A stretch of DNA of 35,229 nucleotides, from NCBI GenBank assembly GCA_002015125.1, contig MUYB01000049.1:1-35229 (forward strand). The letters are read 5' to 3'. This document shows, piece by piece, positions 7,510-16,940 of this stretch. The position numbers and the translations under genes were made by a program. Under the pieces are notes generated by a model that was not told where the DNA came from, did no database searches, and saw only the letters and a program-made list of their open reading frames with translations. The stretch's first letter is position 1. Each line of letters opens with the position of its first letter. This DNA comes from [Haemophilus] felis (GTDB taxonomy: Bacteria; Pseudomonadota; Gammaproteobacteria; Enterobacterales; Pasteurellaceae).

Positions 7510-8078
7510 TAGCTTGGTGTTCCTGTGGATCCGCCACTGTCGCCCGGGTGGGTGTGGGTCACGAGAGAGACGCCTGAAGCAACCACATCAGCAGAACAAT
7601 CAACATTTCCTGTAATTTGCATATTCCCGTGAATTAAAACATTCCCACCGATTTCTAAATCCTGTGAGCAAATCACTTTCGGGGTTTCGGCGGTAACACT
7701 GGTTTTTGCGGTAATGTGTGCAGTATTAATACCGTTTACCGTTAATGCTGAACTTGCTTGATTGTATGTAATCGTTGCACCATCTGCGAATGTAATCACG
7801 TGTTCATCTGCACTATGGCTCGGGCTATTTTGTGTGTAAAGCCCTGTTAAAATGGCGGCGGTTGTCAGCTCTCCACTCATTGCAAGCACAACACATTGTT
7901 CCCCGACCGTTGGCGGCGACCAGGTTCTTGTTGTGCCAGTGCGTAGGGTTAAAAAGGGTAAAAAATCCGTGAGAATTTGACCGCTCTTTACTCGAGCTTT
8001 AGCGGCGTTGTGATCCACTTCAGCAATCACCCCAAAGCGGAGCAGGTTTTCTATTCTTCGGTTATTATCCGCACTCAT
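7509..8078 (-). CDS. Central spike/baseplate assembly protein V (P2 gpV)
   Basis: 189 residues. Residues 1-85 are the OB-fold (FGVIAEVDHNAAKARVKSG, then WSPPTVGEQCVVLAMSGE and TAAILTGLY). Repetitive beta-helix strands follow (GNVLIHGNMQITGNVDCSAD), and the tip has HTHPGDSGG, where the HxH motif coordinates iron in P2-type spikes. The spike pierces the outer membrane at infection. It starts 123 bases downstream of the tape measure stop, after a terminator-like hairpin made of two uptake sequences. Confidence 0.9.
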   Translation of the reverse strand: MSADNNRRIENLLRFGVIAEVDHNAAKARVKSGQILTDFLPFLTLRTGTTRTWSPPTVGEQCVVLAMSGELTTAAILTGLYTQNSPSHSADEHVITFADGATITYNQASSALTVNGINTAHITAKTSVTAETPKVICSQDLEIGGNVLIHGNMQITGNVDCSADVVASGVSLVTHTHPGDSGGSTGTPS

Positions 8079-8170
8079 AAAACACTCATCTATTCAACAT
8101 AAATACGCTTATTGTTGTTGGTTTTATCAATGTGTGCGAGAGTTTGAGATTGTGAAAAGTGAAGTAACAA

Positions 8171-8195
8171 AAAACCGCACGGGCAAAGTGCGGTT
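8171..8195 (-). terminator. Uptake-sequence hairpin after the tape measure gene
   Basis: AACCGCAC (8173-8180) and GTGCGGTT (8188-8195) pair around a 7-base loop, and the minus strand continues with T after the stem. This is an inverted uptake-sequence terminator six bases after the tape measure stop, as often seen in Haemophilus. It implies V-W-J-I-H has its own promoter in 8079-8170 or relies on read-through. Confidence 0.7.
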
Positions 8196-8200
8196 ATTTC

Positions 8201-10701
8201 CTAGTCCCAATCTCGCAATGAGGAACGCATTTTGACTTGGCGTTGTTGTTCTAACTTTGCAAGTTCTTGACGGACGGCTGTCGCAATATCAACCGCACTT
8301 TGTCCTTGTGAGGCATTAATATTAATGGTGATATGCATTGGGCTATTAACAACCGCCCCTGCGCCTGTGCTTAGTGCAGGTCGATTATCAATCTGAATCG
8401 GGCTTGCTGTTGCCATACTTGAGCTAAGTCCAGCAGCCAATATACCTGCACGGGCGGATTTGGCATTATGCAATGTGTTAAGAAAGCCCGTGCCAAGTCT
8501 TGCGGTTGCGGTTTTGTTAAACACGAACTCACCTCGGTGAACAATACCTGCAGGATCGTATTTTCCACCGTTGCCTGTGTAGCCACCGTGAGAAAAGCCT
8601 ACATAACCGTTCTCTTCTTCAATTTTTCGGCTTTTATCCCCTATCCCTAGCATATTTTTAACGCCGTTTTTTAAGCCTTTAAAAGAGAAGTTTTTCACGC
8701 TGTCGATTATGTCGGCAATTGTCTCTTTTATGCTTAAAATCGGACTTAATGCTTGCGTGATGCTGTCGGTGATCTTTCCCCAAATATTAGTGGCAAAATT
8801 CTTCAAAGACTGCCAAAGGGCAGTTATGTTATTGACAACCGCATCCCACATTTCCCCCACCGATTGAGTTAACGTCAGCCAACAGTCGCGAATAAACGCA
8901 CTCACCGCATCCCAATTTTTCCAAAGGAGATACAACGCCCCAATGATTGCCCCAATCACCAAAACAATCGGATTCGCCATTAAAAGCCCAAATAAAGCAG
9001 ATATTGCACCGCCTAATACACCCAACATAGGAATGAGAATAGAAAGAGAAAACAAGAGCGGGGCAAGTGCGGTTAAAATGCCCCCTAAAATCGCCCCCAT
9101 TTGATAAAAGACGCTATTAGCCCTTTATTTTCTCTGGAAAGATCGGCGAAAAATTTCACGCTTTTAACAACCAATAAAACAATGTCCCAAAGCCCTTTAG
9201 CAACGTCCTTTATTACCGCCCCCACATCTTCCGCCCATTTTTGCAATTCGCCGTTATTTTTCATTTCGTCTAGTTTATCTAATACGCCTTTTAGCTTGGT
9301 TTTTATCCAATCAAACGCCCCCGAACTCATTACGAGCATTTGAAAATTGATCCAATGATCCTCAAGGTTGGATAAAATGCCACCTAAGGTTTCGGATTGC
9401 TTTTTCATTGCTCCTGCGTATTTTTTGTTAAAAATAGCCGTTAGCGTTTTTTCAATTTTCGCTCGGTTGTTTTTGTTTACTTTTGCCACTTGCTGAATGC
9501 CATTTTTGTCGGTGTATTCATATTCAAAGTTATTGCCTACCGCTCGGGCTTTTATACCAAACTCTTTCAAGCGTTCATTTTCACCCGCTACCGCATCCGC
9601 TATTGCCTCAACCGCCTGCATAATTGGCTTACCCATTGCCGCCCCTGTATCCCCTAGGGTTTTCAGTAGCCCATTTGTCGGGTCTAGTCCGTATGCTCGC
9701 AACTTAACAAAGGAATCCATTACTTCTTCTAAATTAAAAGGCGTTTCAATTGAGAATTGTTTCACCCAATCCATAGATTTTTTTGCTTTTTCTGCACTGC
9801 CTTCCGTGACTTCTAGAATAGACTGAAATTTTTCAAATTGGCTTGCGGTTTTTGTCATATTCACAACACCGCCCCCCACCCTTGAGAGCTGGGCAAAAAT
9901 TGAACGACCAGCGAATGCCGCCCCTATTCCGTAATGTGCAAAACTTTGTGCACCTTGAAATTTATTTACAATATTGTTTTTTATACTGCTTAACTTGTTG
10001 ATTTTCTCAAGCCATATTTTTTGCTTAGATAACGCCGTATTTGTTTTATTAATGTCATTTTTTAACTGGGTTTGACTTTGTGAGAAGTGCGTAGTTTTAA
10101 AGCCTGCTTGCCGTAATTTCCCTTGTAGCTTTTTGAGTTCGCCTGTGCTTTGGCTATATTTTTCATTCAGTTTATTTAATGCATTTTTTTCACTCTCAAA
10201 AGACTGCGTTAAACTCTTGTTTGCTTGGTTTAGCCTCTTATATTCCGCTTTGTAGGCCTTTAAATTTGCACGCAATCCTTTTAATGCTGTTCTTGTTTCG
10301 GCAATCTTCGCTTTTGCTTGCCCTCTATCTACTTGGTTCGAACTCGTTTTATAAATCATCTTTAACGCACTTAATTCTGATTTATATTGTTCTACTTTCT
10401 TTGCGGCAGGTCCTAATCTTGCAAAACTTGATTTGAGTTGCGTTTCATTGTGTGTAAGTGCTTTTTGGAGTTGTTCTGTGTTGGCTTTTGCTGTGGTTAA
10501 AGATTTTGCAAATTCATTCGCATTTTTACGAGCCTGCGCGAACTTCTCGGCATTAACTTTTACTTTATTAAATCCCTCTAGTCGACCTTGCATTTTGCCT
10601 ATTTCTTGTGCAAGTCGGTTAGCCCCTTTGGTGATATTTTTTAAGGGGGCTGTGGCTTTATCTACGGTGTTTAATAATACTTTTAATTCTAGATTTTTCA
10701 T
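8201..10701 (-). pseudogene. Tail tape measure protein, frameshifted at a G run
   Basis: The first frame, ATG 10701 to 9085 (538 codons), is a tape measure N-terminus: long coiled coil (residues 1-230, many K/A/L/Q heptads), then the TP901/gpT-type core (FEKFQSILEVTEGSAEKAK, SIETPFNLEEVMDSFVKL). It ends ASFIKWGRF-stop. The next frame, 9100 to 8201, continues GAILGGILTALAPLLFSL with hydrophobic helices and a C-terminal tail. Five G at about 9092-9097 (minus strand) would be in register if there were six (TGG GGG GCG), so one missing G splits a protein of about 830 residues. The ATG at 9100 is probably fortuitous. Either the gene is dead, the tract is phase-variable, or it is an assembly error. 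Confidence 0.85.
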
Positions 10702-10769
10702 AAGCTGTCTCTTGGTTTGACAAAATTAAAAAAATAAATATGATTTTATTTATTTCATTTGGGGGTGTT

Positions 10770-11000
10770 ATGAAAAAAGCGACAAAAAAAACGACTTTCG
10801 ATCTGCTCTTTGATTTGTTTTTAATTGCCTTGCTTCTCGCCTTTTTAGCCGGTCCCTATGTGTATCTTTATTGTTATTTAGGGATGCCGGGGGAACTCTC
10901 TATTGTTTTTGGTTTGGCTATTCAGTTTTTATTGGCTTGTCTGTTATATGGCTTTTTCGGTTCTTCCTCTTACTCTTGTTCGAACGGTTGTAAAAAATAA
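10770..11000 (+). CDS. Small membrane protein, unknown
   Basis: 76 residues from ATG 10770, which follows GGGGGTG; an ATG at 10740 lacks a ribosome site. A basic start (KKATKKTTFD) precedes two hydrophobic segments, FLIALLLAFLAGPYVYLYCY and IVFGLAIQFLLACLLYGFF, and the end is cysteine- and serine-rich. It lies opposite to the tail genes, between S and the tape measure, where P2-like phages usually have sheath, tube and tape-chaperone genes. I do not recognise a family. Position and orientation suggest a passenger gene, perhaps acting at the membrane (inference). Confidence 0.5.
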   Translation: MKKATKKTTFDLLFDLFLIALLLAFLAGPYVYLYCYLGMPGELSIVFGLAIQFLLACLLYGFFGSSSYSCSNGCKK

Positions 11001-11021
11001 GACCTTTTTTAAGGAAATAGT

Positions 11022-11309
11022 ATGGCATTATTCCTGCTCTTATTCGCAGCACCCATTTTGATGCTGATTTCTGTTGCTTCCCTTGTTTTTGGTGCGATTT
11101 CTGACGCCTTGCCTGTTATGTTGTTACTCGCCCTTTTGTGCGTGTTGGGCGGTTTATTGTTGTTGCCTTTTCAACACAAAATCCAATATGCTCATCAACG
11201 CCTTAACGCCTTTCATCAATGGCTTGAAAAACATAATAAATGGGGTGTTTATTTCACTATTGTGGTGTTTACCCTAACATTGATTTATCACCTTTTGTTT
11301 GTGTGGTGA
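11022..11309 (+). CDS. Small membrane protein, unknown
   Basis: 95 residues. Three hydrophobic segments are visible: residues ~2-24, ~29-50 (LPVMLLLALLCVLGGLLLLPF) and ~76-94 (the C-terminus, ending in YHLLFVW). A basic, amphipathic stretch (HKIQYAHQRLNAFHQWLEKH) lies between the second and third. AAGGAAATAGT precedes the ATG. It is 21 bases after the previous small membrane gene and probably co-transcribed with it. No family is recognised. Membrane passengers of prophages often block superinfection, but nothing here proves that. Confidence 0.55.
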   Translation: MALFLLLFAAPILMLISVASLVFGAISDALPVMLLLALLCVLGGLLLLPFQHKIQYAHQRLNAFHQWLEKHNKWGVYFTIVVFTLTLIYHLLFVW

Positions 11310-11338
11310 TAATTGCAACACACCGCTACTACTGCTAT

Positions 11339-11780
11339 TCATACGCTTAACTGCTGAATAATCAACGCCTCTATCATTTCTTTATCTTGTTCCGTAAAAC
11401 CAAGTAATTCTCGCTTTGCATATTGTGCTTTGTAATTTCGCTTGCGGTGCACTCGGCTTTTTAAACCGTATTGATGCACAGAAGCAATATGTGCATCACT
11501 GCCCCAAAATCCGACACTTAACTGTTCGCCTTTTGTGTTGGTTTTTAAGAATTTGGCACGTCTTAATTTCACAAACATTCCTTTGCGTTTGATACGTCCC
11601 CTTTTTTGCGGTTTTCTTGGTGCAAAAGGTGTGCCATCAGGATTTTGTTGTTTTGCGATGCGTTGTCTTTGGCTTTGGGCGAGTTTTCGCCCAATATTTC
11701 TTTTCAGCTGTTTTAGTGCTTTAGGACTGAGATTAGCTAAAAGTGCGGTAAATTTTGCCTCAATGTCATCAACTGTCGCC
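11339..11780 (-). pseudogene. Tail completion protein S (P2 gpS), start lost to IS insertion
   Basis: The frame runs from the IS boundary (about 11780) to the stop at 11339. The protein begins KATVDDIEAKFTALLANLSP, then LAQSQRQRIAKQQNPDGTPF and APRKPQKRG, a good P2 gpS/virion morphogenesis match, with FVKLRRAKFL and a normal C-terminus. Only the first few residues and the start codon are missing; the in-frame DNA inside the IS reaches a TAG with no start. gpS caps the tail tube. An ATG at 11578 would give only the last 79 residues. Confidence 0.8.
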
Positions 11781-11784
11781 TTGA

Positions 11785-11922
11785 CATCCTCCCCTGCCTA
11801 AAGGCAGGGGATTCCTACTAGCTCCCACGCTTTGCGTGGGCTACTCTCGGTGGGTTCTTGTTGCTGACCGCTACTGCGGTTCACTTCACAAGCTCTGCGG
11901 CGATGTCCTCGCCTGATTTTCT
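11785..11922 (-). ncRNA. Candidate omega (right-end) guide RNA of TnpB
   Basis: In IS605 elements the RNA that guides TnpB overlaps the tnpB 3' end and the right end, and its guide is read from the flanking DNA. Here the 140 bases after the tnpB stop hold three hairpins (CCCACGC/GCGTGGG, CCCCTGCC/GGCAGGGG and a GACCGC/GCGGTT dyad near 11867-11881). A transcript leaving the element would take its guide from the gpS remnant below 11780. TnpB is frameshifted, so the RNA may have no partner. Confidence 0.45.
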
Positions 11923-13064
11923 TTACGCTTGGACGACGACCCGTCCACGTGCTAACACATTGATTGCACCAACCACATCAGCATTTTCTATGTAACCACA
12001 TTCAACACATTCAAAATGTGCTTGTGTTTCACGGTTTGCTTTTGCGGTATGACCACAGCAAGGGCAAGTTCGGCTCGTGTTTTGCGGAGGAACGGCTATC
12101 AAAAAGCCTCCTCGCCATTGTGTTTTGTAGTCTAGCTGACGGCGAAACTCAAACCAAGACTGGTCGAGTATCGCTCGGTTTAGCCCTGATTTCTGTTTCA
12201 CGTTTTTTCCGTGTGCCTCTAGCGTACCTTTCGCCGATTTGGACATATTCGCAATTTGTAAATCTTCAACGTAAATCATGGCGTGGTTTTTGCTGATTTT
12301 GCTTGAAGTTTGATGCAAGAAGTCTTTGCGACAGTTGGCTATTTTATGGTGCAACTTGGCGATTTTTGCCTTTAATTTCAGCCAGTTTTGGCTGAATTTT
12401 GTTTTATTTTTCAGTTTTCTTTGCAGTTTTGCCAATTTTCCCTGATAGGTTTTAAAGGCGTTCAATGGCTCAAAAAATTCACCATTGGAAAGTGTCGCAA
12501 AACGAGCAACCCCCATATCTATACCGATTTCTCCACCTTTGTGTGTGGGAATTTCGTGTTCAAATTCCGTTTGAATGCTCACAAAAAAGCGACCGCACTT
12601 TTGGCTGACGGTCACATTTTTGATTTCGCCTAGCACTTCGCGGCTATTGCGATAGCGAACCCAACCGATTTTCGGTAGATACAAGCGGTCATTTTCTTGC
12701 TCAATTTTGCAACCTTGCGGAAAACGAAAGCTCTCTTTTAAGCCTTTCTTCTTGAATTTTGGAAAATCTGACCGCTTGGAAAAGAAATGTTAAACGCACT
12801 TTCTAAATCTTTTAGCGACTGCTGAAGGACTTGGGAATGGCATTCTTTAAGCCACACAAGCTCTTTTTTCCACTGTGGAAGTAGGTTGGCGATTTTGGTG
12901 TAGCTGAATTTGAACGCATTGTCTTGCTCATACTGCTCATTTTGCCAAGCCAACGCTCGATTGAATACAAAACGAGAACAGCCACAGAACTGCTTAATTC
13001 TGCGGATTTGGCTGCCATTTGGCATTATCTCGAACTTAAAGGCTTTGCGTAGTTGCATTGACAA
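11923..13064 (-). pseudogene. tnpB: TnpB RNA-guided nuclease, single frameshift
   Basis: Frame one (13064-12738) gives the N-terminus (RKAFKFEIMPNGSQIRRIKQ, then FVFNRALAWQNEQY) to AFN; frame two (open from about 12770 to 11923) gives the rest. Adding one A in AACATTTC (near 12790) restores AFNNFFSKRSDFPKFKKKG, so one deleted base splits a ~380-residue protein. RuvC residues remain: D in GIDMGVARF, E in YVEDLQ, D in NADVVGAINV, and the zinc finger CPCCG/CVECG. TnpB cuts the donor-like site to favour retention of the IS. The damage is recent, because the rest is well kept. Confidence 0.88.
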
Positions 13065-13104
13065 GGTTTAGAATAGGATTTTCTATCCATTCTACACTTG
13101 GTCT

Positions 13105-13521
13105 ATGCAAAAAGAAACCGATATTCGACACGGCAGACATTGCGTTTTTTATATGCACGTTCATTTGGTTTTTGTGACTAAATACCGCCGTGATGTTTTT
13201 ACGAAAGCGATTTTAAATGAACTCAAATTGATTTTTGAAAGCGTCTGCCATGATTTTGAAGCGAAATTGGTGGAATTTGACGGCGAAGATGATCACGTTC
13301 ATTTGCTAGTGGAATATCCGCCTAAAATTGCCGTATCAACATTGGTAAACAGCCTAAAAGGCGTTTCAAGCCGTATGATTAGACGGAAAAACTATCCAAG
13401 TCTCCGCAAAAAACTTTGGGGTAATCAGCTTTGGTCACCGTCTTATTTTGCAGGTAGTTGTGGTGGTGCACCTATATCTATTATTCGTCAATACATCGAG
13501 CAACAACAAACACCTGATTAG
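13105..13521 (+). CDS. tnpA: IS200-type Y1 transposase TnpA
   Basis: 138 residues, typical for the single-strand HUH transposases of IS200/IS605. The VFYMHVHLVFVTKYRR start, the HUH metal site DDHVHLLVEYPPK and the catalytic tyrosine in IIRQYIEQQ are all present, together with the LWSPSYFAGSCGG segment. It excises and inserts the element as single-stranded circles during replication, using hairpins at each end. It starts 40 bases from tnpB in the opposite direction. No disruption is seen, so the element may still move even though TnpB is broken. Confidence 0.92.
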   Translation: MQKETDIRHGRHCVFYMHVHLVFVTKYRRDVFTKAILNELKLIFESVCHDFEAKLVEFDGEDDHVHLLVEYPPKIAVSTLVNSLKGVSSRMIRRKNYPSLRKKLWGNQLWSPSYFAGSCGGAPISIIRQYIEQQQTPD

Positions 13522-13683
13522 TTAGGTTTGAAACGGCTACGCCGTTTGTGCCTTATATTCACACCCTAAAGGACGTGGTTTTACGGCACGGAGCCGATAA
13601 AAAAAACACCTCAGAAAGTCACATAAATTTATTCGCTTTCCAAGGCGTTTGTTCTTTTAAAACGCTCTCAATAACTCAATAGA

Positions 13684-14571
13684 TTATTGGTTTGGCGCCT
13701 GCATAAAACGAAAGAAATTGCTATCTGGTTTTAAAATCATCATATTTTCAGAATTTGCAAAACTCGCTTCATAAGCTTTTAAACTACGCAAGAAACCATA
13801 GAATTGTGGCTCTTGGGCAAATGCTTCTGAAAAAACTTTTGCTGCACTAGCGTCGCCTGAACCTCGTAGTTCTTGCGCGGTTTTATTCGCATTTGCCAAA
13901 ATTAAGGTTACTTTGCGATCAACATCTGCTTGGATAAATGCTGCTTTTTCGCGTCCTTGAGAACGATGTTCACGGGCTACTGCATCACGTTCAGCACGCA
14001 TACGCTGATAGATAGAAGAAGAAACTTCATCTGGTAGATTAATTTGTTTTACACGCACATCAACCACTTCGATCCCCAATTCCGCAGTACTATCCGCACC
14101 TGTATTTAATGCCTTACGCGCACCGTCCATAAGTTCTCCACGCGTACCAGAAACAATATCTTTAATTGTTCTAGAACCAATTTCTGAACGCAAACGGTCA
14201 TTCACTTTACGACGCAAAAGATTAGAAGCTTGATTATAATCACCACCACCAGTTGCGGTATAAAAACGACCAAAATCGCTAATTTTCCATTTCACATAAG
14301 AATCAACTAAAAGATCTTTTTTCTCAACGGTGACAAAGCGATCTGCTTGTCCATCTAAAGTACGAATACGCGAATCTAAAATCTTAATAGAATCAATAAA
14401 TGGAATCTTAAAATGTAAACCTGGGTTATAAACAACCACTTTATTATCAGCATCACGATGTACTTTACTAAAGCGTAACATAATGCCTCTTGTACCTTCT
14501 GAGACGATAACGATGCTTGAATACAGCACAGAAGCAGCGAGGATAAGTGCAGGAACTAAAAATTTACGCAT
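13684..14571 (-). CDS. hflC: HflC, regulator of FtsH protease
   Basis: 295 residues. One N-terminal membrane anchor (FLVPALILAASVLYSSIVIV, residues 3-22) precedes a periplasmic SPFH/Band-7 domain (EGTRGIMLRFSKVHRD, FKIPFIDSIKILDSRIRT) and a charged coiled coil (YQRMRAERDAVAREHRSQG). HflC forms a large cage with HflK around the membrane protease FtsH and restrains its attack on membrane proteins; in E. coli this affects the lambda lysis-lysogeny decision. Its ATG shares a base with the hflK stop (TAATG), so the two are translated together. The IS and phage remnant end only about 85 bases downstream. Confidence 0.95.
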   Translation of the reverse strand: MRKFLVPALILAASVLYSSIVIVSEGTRGIMLRFSKVHRDADNKVVVYNPGLHFKIPFIDSIKILDSRIRTLDGQADRFVTVEKKDLLVDSYVKWKISDFGRFYTATGGGDYNQASNLLRRKVNDRLRSEIGSRTIKDIVSGTRGELMDGARKALNTGADSTAELGIEVVDVRVKQINLPDEVSSSIYQRMRAERDAVAREHRSQGREKAAFIQADVDRKVTLILANANKTAQELRGSGDASAAKVFSEAFAQEPQFYGFLRSLKAYEASFANSENMMILKPDSNFFRFMQAPNQ

Positions 14572-15785
14572 TAATTAAATCTCCCTTGACGAACAGGTTG
14601 AACTGGTTGTGAAACTTCTTTTTCAACTAAAACAGGCGGTAACACGGCTTTTTCTGTTGCTATTGAAGATTCTTCAGTAGTTTTTTTACCTTTTCCTTTA
14701 AGTAGCTGTTCAATAGGTAAAACAGTCAAATTATTACCGTTTTGAGCGTCTAGCATCACTTTTGGCGTATTCGCCATCACTTTTTCCATGGTTTGAATAT
14801 ATAAGCGTTCGCGCAGTAATTCTGGTGCAGCTTTAAATTCTGGTAATAAGCGTTGGAAACGCTCCACTTCCCCTTTAGCATCAAGCACAACACGATCTTT
14901 ATAAGCTGTTGCTTCTTCTAAGATACGTTGCGCTTCACCTCGAGCAATAGGTTCACGTTCACGAGCATAAGCCTCCGCTTCACGAATATAACGTTGTTCA
15001 TCTTCTTGTGCTTTAATTGCATCGTCAAAAGCATCTTTCACTTCTTCTGGTGGACGCGCAGATTGGAAGTTAACATCGACAACCTCAAGCCCCATATCGT
15101 AGGAAGCGATAATCGTATTTAACACTTTCCAAGTATCTTCACGCACCACAGAGCGACCAGTGGTTAAAATATCGTTCATTGACATATGCCCGATCACATA
15201 GCGTAATGCACTGTCGGTAGCTTGATTCAAACTGTCGTCGGCGTTAGTAACGCTAAACAAATATTTCGCTGGATTTTGCACACGATATTGCACAGTCATT
15301 TCCACTTTTACCATATTTTCATCCTGCGTGAGCATCGAGCCTTGCGTACGCAATTCCTTCACTCGCTCCACATTCACAGGAATAACACGATCAATAAAAG
15401 TCGGTTTCCAGTTTAAACCAGGTTGAACAATAGAATGCTGTTCACCAAAACGTAAAACAACGCCGCGTTCAGCTTCTTTAATCGTATAAAAACCACTAGC
15501 GCCCCATAAAATTGCGCCTGCAATAACGGCTACAGGCAACAATTTCCCAATATTTACAGGACGGCCATTATTTTGATTTCTTCCGTTATTTTTTTTGCTA
15601 TTTCCACCTAGTTTCTTTAACAAATTATTGAAAATTTCTTCAAGATCTGGCGGAGATTGTTGTTGATTATTTTGTTTGGAATTATCGTTCCAATTAGATT
15701 GTTGATCTTTACCGTTTGAATGATTATTTGATGATTGATTTCCTGGCTTGCCCCAAGGATCTTGATCAGAACCATTAATTGACAT
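14571..15785 (-). CDS. hflK: HflK, regulator of FtsH protease
   Basis: 404 residues. A long asparagine/glutamine-rich cytoplasmic start (SNNHSNGKDQQSNWNDNSK, then NSKKNNGRNQNNGRP) leads to one membrane segment (LLPVAVIAGAILWGASGFY, about 83-101). The SPFH domain follows (EAERGVVLRFGEQHSIVQPG, GLNWKPTFIDRVIPVNVE), then a coiled coil with ARGEAQRILEEATAYKDR and a variable tail. It pairs with HflC. A GGAGAAAAG ribosome site supports ATG 15785. The gene lies 138 bases downstream of accA on the same strand, separated by two hairpins. Confidence 0.95.
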   Translation of the reverse strand: MSINGSDQDPWGKPGNQSSNNHSNGKDQQSNWNDNSKQNNQQQSPPDLEEIFNNLLKKLGGNSKKNNGRNQNNGRPVNIGKLLPVAVIAGAILWGASGFYTIKEAERGVVLRFGEQHSIVQPGLNWKPTFIDRVIPVNVERVKELRTQGSMLTQDENMVKVEMTVQYRVQNPAKYLFSVTNADDSLNQATDSALRYVIGHMSMNDILTTGRSVVREDTWKVLNTIIASYDMGLEVVDVNFQSARPPEEVKDAFDDAIKAQEDEQRYIREAEAYAREREPIARGEAQRILEEATAYKDRVVLDAKGEVERFQRLLPEFKAAPELLRERLYIQTMEKVMANTPKVMLDAQNGNNLTVLPIEQLLKGKGKKTTEESSIATEKAVLPPVLVEKEVSQPVQPVRQGRFN

Positions 15786-15852
15786 TCTTTTCTCCGTTTG
15801 TAAAAAAATTGTTAAAAGTTAGACTTGCGGGACAGTCTAAACAAAATAAACA

Positions 15853-15886
15853 ATTAAGTCTAACGAAACTCGACGTTAGACTTAAT
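15853..15886. terminator. Perfect 13-base dyad between accA and hflK
   Basis: ATTAAGTCTAACG (15853-15865) and CGTTAGACTTAAT (15874-15886) pair exactly around 8 bases. A second, weaker hairpin, TTAGACT/AGTCTAA (about 15819-15840), repeats the same AGTCTAA core. The first lies 38 bases past the accA stop, so it may end accA mRNA, but neither arm is followed by a strong T run. The shared core could instead be a paired binding site upstream of hflK. Confidence 0.6.
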
Positions 15887-15923
15887 AGAAATCATTTCCT
15901 TAAAAGATGAAATATAAATAAGT

Positions 15924-16877
15924 TTAGCAATAGCCATAACTCATTAAACGTGCATAACGACGTTCAATAAGCTGCTCTGTATCTAGGCGAGTTAAATCAG
16001 CCAAATCTTTTAATAATCTCTCTTTTAAATTCTGAGCCATAAGCTCAATATTACGATGTGCACCACCTAAAGGTTCTTCGATGATATTATCAATTAACTT
16101 TAACTTTTTAAGACGGGCGGCTGTTAATCCCATAACATCAGCAGCGGTAGAGGCTTTCTCTGCGCTTTTCCACAAAATAGAAGCACAACCTTCAGGAGAA
16201 ATCACAGAATAAGTGCTGTATTGCAACATATTTACTTTATCGCCAACACCGATAGCTAAAGCGCCTCCAGAACCACCTTCGCCAATTACGGTACAAATAA
16301 CAGGTACTTTTAAAGTAGCCATTTCACGCAAATTACGCGCGATTGCTTCGGATTGACCGCGTTCTTCCGCGCCTACACCGGGATATGCCCCGGGCGTATC
16401 AATAAAAGTAATAATAGGTAAATTAAAACGCTCTGCCATTTGCATTAAACGTAATGCTTTGCGGTACCCTTCAGGCGCTGGCATACCGAAATTACGTTTT
16501 ACTTTGTCTTTCACAGAGCGGCCTTTTTGGTGGCCAATCACCATAACAGGTCTTCCATCTAAACGCGCTAGTCCACCAATAATGGCTTTATCGTCAGCAA
16601 AAGCACGATCCCCAGCAAGTTCTTCAAACTCCGTAAAAATATGCTGGATATAATCAAGTGTATAAGGACGACTTGGATGACGAGCCATTTTAGATACTTG
16701 CCAAGCATCTAAGTTCTCAAAGGTTTTTTGAGTCAGCTCTGCACTTTTCTTTTGTAAACGCGCAATCTCATCATCAAGATTTATCTTATCATCTTCGCTA
16801 GAAACTGCTCGTAAGGATTCGATCTTCGCTTCTAACTCAGCAATAGGTAATTCAAAATCTAAATACTCTTGGCTCAT
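15924..16877 (-). CDS. accA: Acetyl-CoA carboxylase, carboxyltransferase alpha subunit
   Basis: 317 residues, the normal length. An N-terminal coiled coil ([19 protein letters not shown]) precedes the crotonase-fold carboxyltransferase domain: [11 protein letters not shown], the RGRSVKDK-like phosphate segment [34 protein letters not shown] and [17 protein letters not shown], which form the oxyanion and biotin sites. With AccD it moves the carboxyl group from biotin to acetyl-CoA to make malonyl-CoA, the first step of fatty acid synthesis. In E. coli it is linked to dnaE; here it sits alone between ribA and hflK, all leftward. Confidence 0.96.
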   Translation of the reverse strand: MSQEYLDFELPIAELEAKIESLRAVSSEDDKINLDDEIARLQKKSAELTQKTFENLDAWQVSKMARHPSRPYTLDYIQHIFTEFEELAGDRAFADDKAIIGGLARLDGRPVMVIGHQKGRSVKDKVKRNFGMPAPEGYRKALRLMQMAERFNLPIITFIDTPGAYPGVGAEERGQSEAIARNLREMATLKVPVICTVIGEGGSGGALAIGVGDKVNMLQYSTYSVISPEGCASILWKSAEKASTAADVMGLTAARLKKLKLIDNIIEEPLGGAHRNIELMAQNLKERLLKDLADLTRLDTEQLIERRYARLMSYGYC

Positions 16878-16940
16878 CTTTTTTTCCTTATAATGTTGTA
16901 CTAGTTAGTACCTAATATAAATTGTTATGCAGAATCAGGG

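Larger units (their letters stand above)
11780..13600. mobile_element. IS200/IS605-family insertion sequence (tnpA + tnpB)
   Basis: About 1.8 kb with divergent tnpB (left) and tnpA (right). The end next to tnpB is well defined by the GACATCCTCCCC motif common at such ends, followed by hairpin CCCCTGCC/GGCAGGGG (11791-11798, 11803-11810) and a second, CCCACGC/GCGTGGG (11824-11840). The other end is less certain: it contains AAACGGC/GCCGTTT (13531-13547) and CGGC-CGGAGCCG dyads to about 13590. There are no terminal inverted repeats or target duplication, as expected for this family. One side is phage gpS and the other is the hflC flank, so phage DNA beyond the IS was deleted. Confidence 0.85.

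Noticed and set aside
8201..9100. Tape measure C-half as a separate gene
   Set aside because: ATG 9100 lies exactly at the frameshift and the sequence continues the upstream domain.
3581..11780. P2-like remnant as the satellite's helper
   Set aside because: S, the tape measure and J are broken, head and terminase genes are absent, and TerS type suggests another helper.
11535..11801. 88-residue rightward frame
   Set aside because: Antisense of gpS with no ribosome site.
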